From an uncultured Alsobacter sp. (GTDB taxonomy: Bacteria > Pseudomonadota > Alphaproteobacteria > Rhizobiales > Beijerinckiaceae): a stretch of 64,000 nucleotides of DNA. The position numbers and the translations under genes are program-made. The notes beneath the pieces were generated by a model. That model ran no database searches. It was not told the DNA's origin and saw nothing but the letters and a program-made list of their open reading frames with translations. Below are positions 1 through 9,088 of this stretch, in pieces (the stretch's first letter is position 1; each line of letters starts with the position of its first letter). The DNA lies in NCBI RefSeq assembly GCF_945952055.1, contig NZ_CAMFHB010000004.1, positions 1-64,000 of the forward strand, written 5' to 3'.

Positions 1-32
1 AACAGGTGTCCACCATCTCCCCGGTCTAAACA

Positions 33-117
33 CTTGGCCCGGCCACCCACGACTTCAGCACGCCCCCGGCAAAGTCGTGGATGCCCGGGCCAGGCCCGGG
101 CAGGACGGCGGAGAGGG
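33..117 (+). repeat. Family A palindromic repeat, copy A1 (5' arm shortened)
   Basis: Two GC-rich inverted arms: the left reads through GGCCCGGCCACCCACGACTT and the right through AAAGTCGTGGATGCCCGGGC, ending near CAGGACGG. Related copies lie at 1217-1305, 16227-16330, 20603-20690 and 30149-30246. The left arm lacks the CGTCATGGCC end seen in full copies. No gene is visible in bases 1-130 apart from this element. Confidence 0.75.
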
Positions 118-130
118 GACCAGTGGTGGG

Positions 131-1156
131 TCAGCCCACCAGATCGGCTATCCCCACCTTGGCCGCCCCAGCCACCATGGCTGCCCAACTGGCGTCGTCC
201 ACCGGCAGCCCCTCCGCGAGGCGACGGGCGCGTGTCGTGCGCTCCGGATCGCCGGGCAGCATCGATCCGGCGTCCCGCGCCATCCATGCCGCCAGAGCCT
301 CGACCCTTTCGGCATGGCCGCCCGCGTCGTCGAAGCTCTCCGGCGGCAGGATGACCGACAGCATCGAGTTGGTGACGCCCGTCTCGGTGCTGCCGTCCTG
401 GGTGGCGCCACCGGTGAGCGCGCCCGCGAGGAGTTCGCAGGCGAGCGCGAGGCCGAAGCCCTTGTGCTCGCCGAAGGGCAGCAGGGCGCCCGCGGGCGAG
501 GCGAAGAGCCGGGAGGGATCGACGGTGGGGCGCCCGTCCGCGTCGAGCAGGATGCCGTCGGGCAGCGTTTCGCCCTTGGCATTGGCGACGCGGACCTTGC
601 CGACAGCCCAGCGGCTCGTGGCGAAGTCGACCACCACCGGCTCGTGCCCGGGGCGCGGAATGCCGACGGCGAAGGGGTTGGTGCCGAGCCGCGCCGTCGT
701 GCCGCCGAAGGCCGCGACGGCCGCATGGCGCGGCACGTTGACGAAGTGCAGCGAGACGAGACCGGCCCCTGCGCACTGCTCGGCCCAGTGGCCGATGCGG
801 CCGATATGGTGGGCGTCGCGAAGCGCCAGCACGCAGAGCCCATGGGCGCGCGCCCGGGCGATGCCGAGGTCCATCGCCTCATGGGCCATCACCTGCCCTG
901 CCCCGCGCCGGCCATCGCAGACCACCAGCGCGCCGAGGTCCCGCGCGATGGCGAGCGGCCGGCCGAGCACCATGCGCCCCGCCTCGATCGAATCCAGGTA
1001 GGAGGCCAGCAGGCCGACGCCATGCGAGTCGTGGCCGCGCAGGCTCGCCTCGACCAGATGTTCGGCGATGAGCGTCGCCTCGCGCGCTGTTGCGCCGGCG
1101 GCCTCGAAGCTGCGGGCGATGCCGGTGCGGAGGCGAAGCGCGTCGATCAAGGGCAT
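131..1156 (-). CDS. Ldh_2 family NAD(P)-dependent dehydrogenase (malate/L-lactate/ureidoglycolate type)
   Basis: The 341-residue protein has the Ldh_2 (YlbC/YiaK-like) architecture. SHGVGLL lies near residues 44-50, DAHHIGR with the presumed catalytic histidine near 116, a GTNPFAVGIP segment near 155 and a C-terminal EHKGFGLAL motif. Family members reduce or oxidise 2-oxo/2-hydroxy acids with NAD(P)H in the cytoplasm; the exact substrate cannot be read here. The ATG at 1156 follows a weak AGGA-type site. It is on the strand of the upstream SDR and transporter genes but separated from the SDR by a family A repeat, and another copy lies downstream. It may be the last gene of that operon, oxidising a hydroxy-acid product. 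Confidence 0.9.
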   Translation of the reverse strand: MPLIDALRLRTGIARSFEAAGATAREATLIAEHLVEASLRGHDSHGVGLLASYLDSIEAGRMVLGRPLAIARDLGALVVCDGRRGAGQVMAHEAMDLGIARARAHGLCVLALRDAHHIGRIGHWAEQCAGAGLVSLHFVNVPRHAAVAAFGGTTARLGTNPFAVGIPRPGHEPVVVDFATSRWAVGKVRVANAKGETLPDGILLDADGRPTVDPSRLFASPAGALLPFGEHKGFGLALACELLAGALTGGATQDGSTETGVTNSMLSVILPPESFDDAGGHAERVEALAAWMARDAGSMLPGDPERTTRARRLAEGLPVDDASWAAMVAGAAKVGIADLVG

Positions 1157-1216
1157 CGCAAGGGTCCTTGGGTTGGCTCAGTCCGCCTGGTTCCTCCCAA
1201 AGTCTGCATCTCCGCG

Positions 1217-1305
1217 CGTCCTGGCCGGGCCTGGCCCGGCCATCCACGCCTTTGGGCCAGCAGCGCAAGTCGTGGGTGCCCGGGCCGAGCCCGGGCATGA
1301 CGGCG
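1217..1305 (+). repeat. Family A palindromic repeat, copy A2
   Basis: Starts CGTCCTGGCCGGGCCTGGCC and ends in CCCGGGCATGACGG, with GCAAGTCGTGGGTG in the right arm. Same orientation as A1, so the two copies bracket the dehydrogenase gene. It fills most of the 187-bp gap between the dehydrogenase and the SDR gene. Confidence 0.75.
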
Positions 1306-1343
1306 GACAGAGGGAGCCTCGAGCGGAGGCATGAACGGCCTCC

Positions 1344-2129
1344 TCAAATCGACACCGTCATCCCGCCGTCCACCGTCAGCACGGTGCCGGTGGTGAAGGA
1401 GGCGGAGCGGGAGACGAGATAGAGGGCTGCGGCGGCGAGCTCGGGCGGGTTGCCCCAGCGGCCGGCCGGGATGCGGGCGGCGATGCGGTCGTGGAAGGCC
1501 GGGTCGGCGGCGCGGGTGCGGGCGTTGCCGTCGGTCAGGAAATAACCGGGCGCGATGGCGTTGACCGTCACGCCCTTGCCGGCCACCTCCACCGCGAGGC
1601 CGCGCACGAGGCCGAAGAGGCCGGTCTTGGCCGCGGCGTAGCCCGCCATGCCCGGGCGCACGATCATGCCGTTGATCGAGGACGTGAACAGGATGCGCCC
1701 GTAGCCGGCCGCCGTCATGATCCGCGCCGCCTCGCGGGCGAGGCGGAAGCCGCCCGTGAGGTTGGCCGCGATGTCGCGCTCCCACTCCTCGTCGCTCATC
1801 TCGACCACGGGCTTGCGCAGCGAGGCGGCGGCGTTGCTGACCAGGATGTCGAGGCGACCGTGGCGCTCCGCCACCGCCCGCAGGGCCGATGCCCCTTCCG
1901 CGCCCGTCGTGGCGTCGAAGCACAGGCCCTCGGCGCTGGCGCCTCGGCCCTTCAGCTCCGCCACGCGGGCCTCCAGGGCAGCGGCATCCCGGCCGTTGAG
2001 CACCACGTGGGCGTTCGCCCCCGCCAGCGCCTGCGCCATGGCCCAGCCGAGCCCCCGGGTCGACCCGGTGACGAGCGCTACCTGCCCGGCGAGGCCGAAG
2101 AGCGCGGCGGGAGACCAGGCGTCAGTCAT
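1344..2129 (-). CDS. SDR-family oxidoreductase
   Basis: A classical short-chain dehydrogenase/reductase of 261 residues, the usual family length. The Rossmann motif TGSTRGLG lies at residues 21-28, SNAA near 98-101, and the catalytic set is S150/S151, Y164 and K168 (YAAAK). The C-terminus (LTVDGGMTVSI) is typical of FabG-like members. It would oxidise or reduce a hydroxyl/keto group with NAD(P)(H) in the cytosol. Its ATG overlaps the end of the upstream permease gene by 8 bp, so it is translationally coupled to the peptide transporter and probably acts on the imported compound or its product. Substrate unknown. Confidence 0.92.
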   Translation of the reverse strand: MTDAWSPAALFGLAGQVALVTGSTRGLGWAMAQALAGANAHVVLNGRDAAALEARVAELKGRGASAEGLCFDATTGAEGASALRAVAERHGRLDILVSNAAASLRKPVVEMSDEEWERDIAANLTGGFRLAREAARIMTAAGYGRILFTSSINGMIVRPGMAGYAAAKTGLFGLVRGLAVEVAGKGVTVNAIAPGYFLTDGNARTRAADPAFHDRIAARIPAGRWGNPPELAAAALYLVSRSASFTTGTVLTVDGGMTVSI

Positions 2130-3069
2130 AGTCGATCCTCGGGTCGATATAGACGTAGAGCACGTCGACCATGAGATTGATCAGGATGTAGATCGCCAGG
2201 ATCACCAGGATCGAGCCCTGGATCAGCGGGTAGTCGCGGCTGCTGATGGCCTGGATGACCAGCCGGCCCATGCCCGGATAGGTGAACACCGCCTCGGTCA
2301 CCACGGAGCCGCCGATAAAGCCCGCCAGCATGATGCCGACGATGGTGATGAAGGGCAGCAGCGCGTTGCGCATGACGTGGCGGGCGACGATGACGCCCTC
2401 CGACAGGCCCTTCGAGCGCGCGGTGCGCACGTAGTCGGCGTTGAGCTCGGCGATCAGCGAGCCGCGCAGGAAACGGGCGAAGATGCCCGAGACGTAGAGC
2501 CCCAGCGTGGCGGCGGGGAGGATCGTGGCGCGCAGCATGCCGAGCGGCGACTGCCAGAACGGGACGTAGGCCGACGCGGCCGGCAGCAGGCGCAGTTCGA
2601 CGGCGAAGAGCAGGATGAGCAGGATGCCGACCCAGAAGGTCGGAACGCCCAGCGCCAGCGCGCCCCAGCCGCTCAGGATCCGGTCGAGCCAGCTGCCCTG
2701 GTGGAGCGCGCTCGCCAGGGCGATCGGAATGCCGATGAGGAGGCCGAGCACGGTGGCTGCGGCCGCCAGCTGCAGGGTCGCCGGCAGGCGCTCGCCGATG
2801 AGCTGCATCACCGGCACGCGGCTGTGCAGCGACACGCCGAGGTCCCCGTTGAGCGCCCGCCACAGCCAGTCGAAGTACTGGATGATGACCGGCCGGTCGA
2901 GGCCGAAGCGGCGCGTCACCTCGGCGATCTGCTCGGGTGTCGCGTTCTCGCCGACGAGCGCACCGATGGGACCGCCCGGCACCCCGTACATCATGAAGAA
3001 GATGAGCGCTGAGGCCGCGAGCAGCACGGGCACGAGATGGAGCAGGCGGCGCAGGATGAAGCCGATCAT
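2122..3069 (-). CDS. ABC transporter permease, DppB/OppB type (locus 1)
   Basis: A 315-residue inner-membrane subunit of a dipeptide/oligopeptide-type importer. It opens with MIGFILRRLLHLVPVLL, the standard DppB start, has the extracytoplasmic GLDRPVIIQYFDWL segment, about six membrane spans, and a permease EAA-type loop (YVRTARSKGLSEGVIVARHVMRNAL) near residues 210-235. The C-terminus YVYIDPRIDYD is also typical. It overlaps the neighbouring permease by ATGA upstream and the SDR by 8 bp downstream, placing it in the same transcript. The substrate is set by the binding protein encoded upstream and is not known. Confidence 0.94.
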   Translation of the reverse strand: MIGFILRRLLHLVPVLLAASALIFFMMYGVPGGPIGALVGENATPEQIAEVTRRFGLDRPVIIQYFDWLWRALNGDLGVSLHSRVPVMQLIGERLPATLQLAAAATVLGLLIGIPIALASALHQGSWLDRILSGWGALALGVPTFWVGILLILLFAVELRLLPAASAYVPFWQSPLGMLRATILPAATLGLYVSGIFARFLRGSLIAELNADYVRTARSKGLSEGVIVARHVMRNALLPFITIVGIMLAGFIGGSVVTEAVFTYPGMGRLVIQAISSRDYPLIQGSILVILAIYILINLMVDVLYVYIDPRIDYD

Positions 3070-3938
3070 CGCTCGTCGCTCCGTGCGGCGATCACCGTGT
3101 CGCGGCCCTCGATGACGGTGGAGAGCGCGCGGCCGATGGTGTCGAAGGCCAGGATGGTCAGCGTCAGCGCGAGGCCCGGCAGCACCGCGAAGGTTGGCGC
3201 GTCGTGCAGGTACTCCTTGCCGGTGCGCAGCATCTCGCCCCAGCTCGGCGTGGGGGGCGGGATGCCGACGCCCAGGAACGACAGCGCCGCCTCGAGCAGG
3301 ATCGCCACCGAGGAGAGCACCACCATCTGCGTCAGGATGGGGCTCCAGGAGTTCGGCAGGATGGTGCGGAACATGCTGTAGGACGAGGTCGCGCCGAAGG
3401 CCTCCACCGCGGTGACGAAGTCACGCCGCCGCAGGGTCAGCACCTGCGCCCGCGCCACGCGGGCGAAGGTCGGAACGCCGGTGATGCCGACGGCCACGAG
3501 GGCGGCCGCCTGGCTGCGGCCGAGCACGGCGATCATGGCGAGCGCCAGCATGATGCCCGGCAGCGCCAGCAGAAGGTCGACGATCCGCATCAGCACGACG
3601 TCGCGCCAGCCGCCGAAGAAACCGGCCATGAGGCCGATCGGCACGCCGATGGAGGCCGCGAGCAGCACCGCGCCCGCCGCCGTCACGAGGGAGGTGCGCG
3701 CCCCGTAGATGACCCTCGCCAGGATGTCGCGGCCGAGTTCGTCGGTGCCGAAGAGGAAGTCACGCGACGGCCCCTCCAGCATGCGGATGACGTCCTGGGT
3801 GAGCGGATCGAAGCCGAGCAGGCCGGCGCAGGCGGCGAGCGTCGAGAGCCCCGCCAGGAAGGCGATGCTGAGCGCCGCGCCCGGCTTGGCGATGACACGG
3901 CGCCCGACGCGGGCGGCTGCGACCAGAGCCCCGCTCAT
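3066..3938 (-). CDS. ABC transporter permease, DppC type (locus 1)
   Basis: A 290-residue partner of the DppB-like permease. The frame stays open much further upstream, but the real start is ATG at 3938 (MSGALVAAARVGRR), which overlaps the ATPase stop as ATGA; upstream of it the frame is only an out-of-phase reading of the ATPase gene. FGTDELGRDILARVIYGARTS near residues 60-80 and the loop FARVARAQVLTLRRRDFVTAVEAFGATSS are DppC hallmarks, and the end (LTILAFDTIGRALSTVIEGRD) is typical. It forms the transmembrane channel with DppB. Confidence 0.94.
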   Translation of the reverse strand: MSGALVAAARVGRRVIAKPGAALSIAFLAGLSTLAACAGLLGFDPLTQDVIRMLEGPSRDFLFGTDELGRDILARVIYGARTSLVTAAGAVLLAASIGVPIGLMAGFFGGWRDVVLMRIVDLLLALPGIMLALAMIAVLGRSQAAALVAVGITGVPTFARVARAQVLTLRRRDFVTAVEAFGATSSYSMFRTILPNSWSPILTQMVVLSSVAILLEAALSFLGVGIPPPTPSWGEMLRTGKEYLHDAPTFAVLPGLALTLTILAFDTIGRALSTVIEGRDTVIAARSDER

Positions 3939-5989
3939 GCCCCCGCTCCCGGATGGTGGCACGCCGCCAGGCTCGGACTGCCGGGGACCGGCGCGAAGGC
4001 CGGCGCCTCGGTGCGGCAGCGGTCGGTGGCCCTGAAGCAGCGCGGATGGAAATGGCAGCCGGACGGCGGCTTGGCCGGATCCGGGATCTCGCCCTCCAGC
4101 ACGATGCGGGCGGTGCGGCCCTGCGTGGCGGCGTCGACGACGGGCACCGCCGAGAGCAGCGCCTGGGTGTAGGGATGCACCGGCGCGCTGTAGACGTCGT
4201 GCTTGGCCCCCTCCTCCACAACCCGGCCGAGATACATGACCGCGACCCGGTCGGAGATGTGCTTCACCACCGAGAGATCGTGGGCGATGAAGAGATAGGC
4301 GAGCTTCAGGTCCCTCTGCAGGTCCTGCAGCAGGTTCACGACCTGCGCCTGGATGGAGACGTCGAGGGAGGCGACCGGCTCGTCGAGGATGAGGAGCTTG
4401 GGCTTCAGCGACAGCGCGCGGGCGATGCCGATGCGCTGCTTCTGGCCGCCGGAGAACTCGCGCGGATAGCGGTGGGCCACCGAGGGCGACAGGCCCACCA
4501 TCTCGAACAGGCGCGCGATCCACGCCGCTCCGCCCATCTCGTCGTAGAGGCCATGGATGCGCAGCGGCTCGGCGATGGCCTCGCCGACGCTGAGCATCGG
4601 ATTGAGCGAGGAGAACGGATCCTGGAAGACGTACTGCATGCGGCGCCGGACGCCGCGCATGCCCGTGCGGTCGAGGCCGCGGATCTCCTGACCGTCGAAG
4701 CGGATGCTGCCGCTCGTCGTCGGCACGAGGCCCATGATGGCCCGGCCCGTCGTCGTCTTGCCGCAGCCGCTCTCGCCGACGAGGCCCAGCGTTTCGCCGG
4801 GCGCGACCCTGAGCGACACGCCGTCGGCCGCCCGGACCGTGCGCACCACGCGCTTCAGCAGCCCCGCGCGGATGGGGAAATGCACCCTGAGGTCGTCCAC
4901 CGTCAGCAGCGGTTCCGGAGCGGAGACCGGCGCCGGCCGCACGATGGCCGGCACGGACCCGGACCCGGACCTGAAGGGTGGCGGCACCTCTTCGGCATAG
5001 TGGCAGGCGGACCGGCGGGTGCCGTCGAGGATGCGCAGGGGCGGCTCCTCGGCGCGGCACTTCTGGCGTCCCTCCCCGATCGCGCAGCGCGGATGGAAGG
5101 CGCAACCGGTGGGCATGTCGGTCGGCGTCGGCGGCTGTCCCGGGATCGGGTCGAGCCGGTCGCCCGTGACGTCGATGCGCGGCGCGCTGCGCAGCAGGGC
5201 CGCCGTGTAGGGATGGCGGGGCTGGCTGAAGATCTCGCGGACCGTCCCGGTCTCGACGATGCGCCCGCCATACATCACCGCGACACGGTGGGCCACCTCC
5301 GCCACGACCCCGAGGTCGTGGGTGATGAGCACGACGGCGGCCCCGGTCTGCTTCTGCCGCTCGGCCAGGAGGGCCAGCACCTGGGCCTGCACGGTCACGT
5401 CGAGAGCCGTCGTGGGCTCGTCGGCGATGATGACCCGGGGCCGACCGGCCATGGCCATGGCGATCACGGCGCGCTGGCGCATGCCGCCGGAGAACTGGAA
5501 GGGGTACTGGAGCGCCCGGTTGTCCGGGTCGGCGATGTCGACCTCGCGCAGGAGTTCGACCGCCCTCGCCTGCCCGGCCGAGGACGCGAGGCGGCCATGG
5601 GCGATTTCGCCCTCGACGATCTGGCGCCCCACGGGCAGCAGCGGGTTGAGCGTGGTCGAGGGGTCCTGGAAGACGACGCCGATGTCCTGCCCGCGCAGGC
5701 GGCGCAGCGTGTCGTCGTCGGCGCCCACGACCTCCTGGCCGTTCAGCCTGATCGAGCCCTCGATCAGGGCATTGCGCGGCAGGAGCCCGGCGGCGGCGAG
5801 CGCGGTGACGCTCTTGCCCGACCCGGACTCGCCGACGATGCCCAGCACCTCGTTCTCGAAGACGTCGAGATCGACGCCGCGCACCGCATGGATCGGCTTG
5901 CCCGATCCCAGGAACGTGACGTCGAGCCCGCGAATGGACAGGACGGGGGCCGCCGTCTGGTCGGTCCCCGTCCTGTCGGATCGATGCAT
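3935..5989 (-). CDS. Fused dipeptide ABC transporter ATPase (DppD-DppF fusion, locus 1)
   Basis: A 684-residue protein with two complete ABC ATPase domains in tandem. Domain 1 has GESGSGKS, a Q-loop VFQDPSTTLNP, signature SGGMRQR and [10 protein letters not shown]. Domain 2 has GESGCGKTT, VFQDPFSSLNP, SGGQKQR and LDEPVASLDV. Each ends with an oligopeptide-transporter C-terminal domain carrying the CAFHPRC or CHFHPRC cysteine cluster (Fe-S type in this family). Other peptide transporters in this window use two separate ATPase genes. The stop of the binding-protein gene overlaps the ATG as TGATG; GTG at 5992 is an alternative start. It energises import for the locus 1 permeases. Confidence 0.93.
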   Translation of the reverse strand: MHRSDRTGTDQTAAPVLSIRGLDVTFLGSGKPIHAVRGVDLDVFENEVLGIVGESGSGKSVTALAAAGLLPRNALIEGSIRLNGQEVVGADDDTLRRLRGQDIGVVFQDPSTTLNPLLPVGRQIVEGEIAHGRLASSAGQARAVELLREVDIADPDNRALQYPFQFSGGMRQRAVIAMAMAGRPRVIIADEPTTALDVTVQAQVLALLAERQKQTGAAVVLITHDLGVVAEVAHRVAVMYGGRIVETGTVREIFSQPRHPYTAALLRSAPRIDVTGDRLDPIPGQPPTPTDMPTGCAFHPRCAIGEGRQKCRAEEPPLRILDGTRRSACHYAEEVPPPFRSGSGSVPAIVRPAPVSAPEPLLTVDDLRVHFPIRAGLLKRVVRTVRAADGVSLRVAPGETLGLVGESGCGKTTTGRAIMGLVPTTSGSIRFDGQEIRGLDRTGMRGVRRRMQYVFQDPFSSLNPMLSVGEAIAEPLRIHGLYDEMGGAAWIARLFEMVGLSPSVAHRYPREFSGGQKQRIGIARALSLKPKLLILDEPVASLDVSIQAQVVNLLQDLQRDLKLAYLFIAHDLSVVKHISDRVAVMYLGRVVEEGAKHDVYSAPVHPYTQALLSAVPVVDAATQGRTARIVLEGEIPDPAKPPSGCHFHPRCFRATDRCRTEAPAFAPVPGSPSLAACHHPGAGA

Positions 5990-7521
5990 CACTTCTTGAT
6001 ACCCGTGGTCCGCAGCACGAGCATGTTGTCCATGTCGAGCGTGAAGCCCGTTACGTTCTTGCCCGTGACGATGATGCCCTGGTCGTAGGTGTTGGTCGGG
6101 ATGCCGAAGGCGGTCTCGATCAGCACCTTGTTGAGCCCGTCATAGGCGGCCTTCACCTCGGCGGGGCTGCCGACGGTGGTGTCCACCCTGGAGATGGCGG
6201 CCACGTATTCCGGGAACGGATGCGGGTTGCCGAGCACCGGGTTGTTGACGGTGCGGTAGATGCTGTTGGTGGCAAGCCGCGAGGGGAACTTCTGGATGTT
6301 GCCGACGCCGCCGAAAAGCGCGTCGAAGCGGCCCTGCAGCATGGTGTCGACGAGGTCGGAGCCCTCCTTCATGTCGAGCTCGATGTTGATGCCGACCTTC
6401 TTGAGGGTGGCCTGCACCAGCTGGCTGATCACGACGTCGGGCTGGCTGCCGGAGTTGACGACGAGCTTCCAGGCGCTCTGGTCGGCGGCGCTCAGCCCGG
6501 ACGCGGCGAGCAGTTCCTTCGCCTTGTCGAGGTTGAAGGCATAGGTCTTGGTGTAGCTTGCGTCGAAGGCCGGGCTCGAGGGCGCCCAGGGCAACGCCAC
6601 GACCTCGCCCAGGCCCGCATAGCCGGCCTTGAGGATGTTCTCGCGGTCCATCAGGTAGTTGAAGGCCTGGCGGAACTTGGCGTTCTTGAACGGCCCGCGG
6701 GTCGCGTTGATGCGGAAGACCTGCACGAGCGGACCGGGGCCCGACAGCACCGGATAGTCGGCGGACTTCAGGCGGGCGGCGCTGCGCGCGGTGCCGCCGT
6801 AGATCACGTCGGCGCCGCCGGATTCGAGCGCGGCGGTGGCCGCGGCGTCCTGGGCGAAGACGGTGATCTCGACGTCCTTGGTGACGGGCTCGTTCTTGCG
6901 CCAGTAGTTCGGGTTGGCGACGAGCTTGATGCGCTGGCCGACGACGCGCTCGCCCAGCATGTAGGCGCCCGAGCCCGCGGGCTTCTGCTCGACCGTGTCG
7001 ATCCCGGCCGGGTCGATGATCGAGATGAACTGGAAGAGGTCGGTGATCTGGCGCTCCGGCACCGGCGTCTTGAAGTTCACCTTGATGGTGTTGGCGTCGA
7101 CGACCTGCCAGTTGTCGACGATGCCCATGGTGGCGAAGACGTTCTTGCCGAGCTTGGGATCGGCGGCCTTCTTGAAGTTGGCGGCCACGGCCTCGGCGTT
7201 GAAAGCGCCGCCCGAATGGAACTTCACGTCCTTGCGCAGCGTGAGCGTCACGGACTTCGCGTCGGGCGCGATCTGCCAGGATTCGGCCAGGCTCGGGATC
7301 GCCTTGCCGTCCGGCGTGTATTCCAGAAGGCTGTCGTAGAGGTTCTTGATCAGCGAGGCGTTCACCGACGAGAACTGGTGGGGATCGAAGTTGGCGATGT
7401 CGGCGATGACCGCCACGCGCAGCGCCTGGGCGTAGGTGGGCGCCGGCGCGGCGAGCGCCAATGAAGTCCCGAGAGCCAATGCGCCGGCGATGCGGCGCAC
7501 GATTGAGAACCTGTGTGTCAT
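5989..7521 (-). CDS. Peptide/nickel-type ABC transporter substrate-binding protein (locus 1)
   Basis: An SBP_bac_5 (DppA/OppA-like) periplasmic receptor of about 510 residues. A Sec signal peptide (positive start, LALGTSLALAAPAPTYAQA) is followed by the mature protein and the family pattern LYDSLLEYTPDGKAIPSLAESW. ATG at 7521 is preferred because the upstream ATG at 7530 has AGG immediately against it; the choice changes only three residues. It delivers the ligand to the permeases encoded downstream and overlaps the ATPase start. Two M81 peptidases and a deaminase lie upstream in the operon, so a small peptide or amide-linked amino compound is the likely cargo (inference). Confidence 0.93.
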   Translation of the reverse strand: MTHRFSIVRRIAGALALGTSLALAAPAPTYAQALRVAVIADIANFDPHQFSSVNASLIKNLYDSLLEYTPDGKAIPSLAESWQIAPDAKSVTLTLRKDVKFHSGGAFNAEAVAANFKKAADPKLGKNVFATMGIVDNWQVVDANTIKVNFKTPVPERQITDLFQFISIIDPAGIDTVEQKPAGSGAYMLGERVVGQRIKLVANPNYWRKNEPVTKDVEITVFAQDAAATAALESGGADVIYGGTARSAARLKSADYPVLSGPGPLVQVFRINATRGPFKNAKFRQAFNYLMDRENILKAGYAGLGEVVALPWAPSSPAFDASYTKTYAFNLDKAKELLAASGLSAADQSAWKLVVNSGSQPDVVISQLVQATLKKVGINIELDMKEGSDLVDTMLQGRFDALFGGVGNIQKFPSRLATNSIYRTVNNPVLGNPHPFPEYVAAISRVDTTVGSPAEVKAAYDGLNKVLIETAFGIPTNTYDQGIIVTGKNVTGFTLDMDNMLVLRTTGIKK

Positions 7522-7578
7522 GTCCTGCATCCTTGTCTGACGGTGGAAAGGCTAGGCTTCAGGGCGTCGCAGGCCGGA

Positions 7579-9078
7579 CTAGCGCGCGGGACTGGTGCGC
7601 GGCGCGTTCCGGTCGGCGAAGGTTTCGAGCGGGTAGATCGGGCGCGGCAGCCGCTGCCAGGGCAGCGTGAAGACGTCGGACTGACCCGGGCCGGAGGTGT
7701 CGGCGCGCACGACGCGCGAGGAGATCGGCGCGAAGTACTGGAAGTTCGAGGCGGTCTTCACGACGGCGATCTTGAACTCGGTCGGCTCCAGGCCGTGCAC
7801 GCGGTAGACTTCGGGCAGGTTACCCGCCACCCCGCGCAGTTCGCTGACGAGCAGCGTCACTGGCCCGACCTCGAAGACCGCCGTGCGGCCCATGTCGATC
7901 TCGCTGCGCTGGTAGCTGGGGATCGTGAAGCCGCCCTGGCGCAGGCGCTTCACCGTTCCCGTCACGGTCAGCGGCTTGAAGAAACGGCTCGCCGTCTCGC
8001 CGCCGACCGGCAGCGTCACGGTGGCCCCCTCGCCGGCCTCCCACAGCGTCGCCACGACGCCGGGCGCGATCATCGGGATCAGCGCCGGGCCGCGAATCTT
8101 GAGCCGCAGCATGGCCTCGAGCAGCAGGTTGCTGTCGCCGGCCGATCCGCCGAACACGGTGTCGCCGGTGTCGGAGAGCACGACGACGCCCTTGGGCTCG
8201 GCGTCGGCGGTGCGCACCGCCTCGTCGATGCCCATGGCCTCGCGCTCCATGAAGGCGTCGCGCAGGCTCCAGGCATGGTCGGCGAGCTCGTCGGCGAGCT
8301 TCTCGGCGAGCGCCTTGTCACCGTTGGTGACGACCACCGCGGTCCAGCCGCCCTCCTCGACGTCGAGCCAGGGCTGCATGGGGAACGGCGCGGCCTGCAG
8401 CACGCGCGGGTCCTTCTCCATGTCGCGCGCGTGGTCGAACCAGGCCTTCATCGGCCCGTGCGCGGTGAGGAATTTCTCCTGGTGCGTCACCAGCGGGATC
8501 TTGCGCATGGCGATGACGGGCTTGAGCTTCTCCTGCACGATCCGCATGAGGAGCCGCATGCCGATGACGCCCGTGTCGAAGGTGTCGTGCGGCTGCGTGC
8601 GGTGACCGACGATGGCGTCGACCGAGCCGACCATCAGTTGCGTGACGTTGGCGTGGTGGTCGAGGCCGAGCATGATCGGCACGTCCGGCCCCAGCACGCG
8701 GCGGCAGAGCGCGGCCTGCTCGCCCTCGACGTCGTCCAGCCCCTCGGCGGAGCAGGCGCCATGCAACTGGAGATGCAGCCCGTCGAGCTTGCCGGCCGCG
8801 CGCAGGCCCTTCTCGATGACGTCGAGGAAATACTGCCGGGACTGCGTGTCGATGCGCCCGCCCGCCACCGCGTTGGCTCGGATGATCCCGACCGTCTCGA
8901 CCGGAATGCCGGACTCGGCGACGGCCGCGAGGTGCCCGCCGACCTGCCCGAGGCCACCGGACTTCTCGACGACCTCCTGGCCCAGGTGGATGGCGAAGGC
9001 CTCGTAGTCGCGCAGATAGGTCGGCAGCGGGTTGAAGTCGTTCGTCTCCTGGGAGACGTGGATCAGGCCGATGCGCAT
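7579..9078 (-). CDS. M81 family metallopeptidase (MlrC-like), paralogue 1
   Basis: A 499-residue member of peptidase family M81, named for MlrC of the microcystin-degradation pathway. The N-terminal DUF1485 domain shows QETNDFNP at 10-17, LQLHGACSAEG, LDHHANVT and GHRTQPHDTFD; the glutamate, aspartate/histidine and PH histidine match the family's proposed zinc site. A C-terminal MlrC_C domain follows with VVLSDTGDTVFGGSAGDSN. ATG 9078 has a strong AGGAGG six bases upstream. Family members hydrolyse short linear peptides, but most are uncharacterised. It lies 10 bp after the deaminase gene and about 50 bp before the binding-protein gene. Two other M81 genes lie within 7 kb. Confidence 0.92.
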   Translation of the reverse strand: MRIGLIHVSQETNDFNPLPTYLRDYEAFAIHLGQEVVEKSGGLGQVGGHLAAVAESGIPVETVGIIRANAVAGGRIDTQSRQYFLDVIEKGLRAAGKLDGLHLQLHGACSAEGLDDVEGEQAALCRRVLGPDVPIMLGLDHHANVTQLMVGSVDAIVGHRTQPHDTFDTGVIGMRLLMRIVQEKLKPVIAMRKIPLVTHQEKFLTAHGPMKAWFDHARDMEKDPRVLQAAPFPMQPWLDVEEGGWTAVVVTNGDKALAEKLADELADHAWSLRDAFMEREAMGIDEAVRTADAEPKGVVVLSDTGDTVFGGSAGDSNLLLEAMLRLKIRGPALIPMIAPGVVATLWEAGEGATVTLPVGGETASRFFKPLTVTGTVKRLRQGGFTIPSYQRSEIDMGRTAVFEVGPVTLLVSELRGVAGNLPEVYRVHGLEPTEFKIAVVKTASNFQYFAPISSRVVRADTSGPGQSDVFTLPWQRLPRPIYPLETFADRNAPRTSPAR

Positions 9079-9088
9079 GCCTCGCCTC

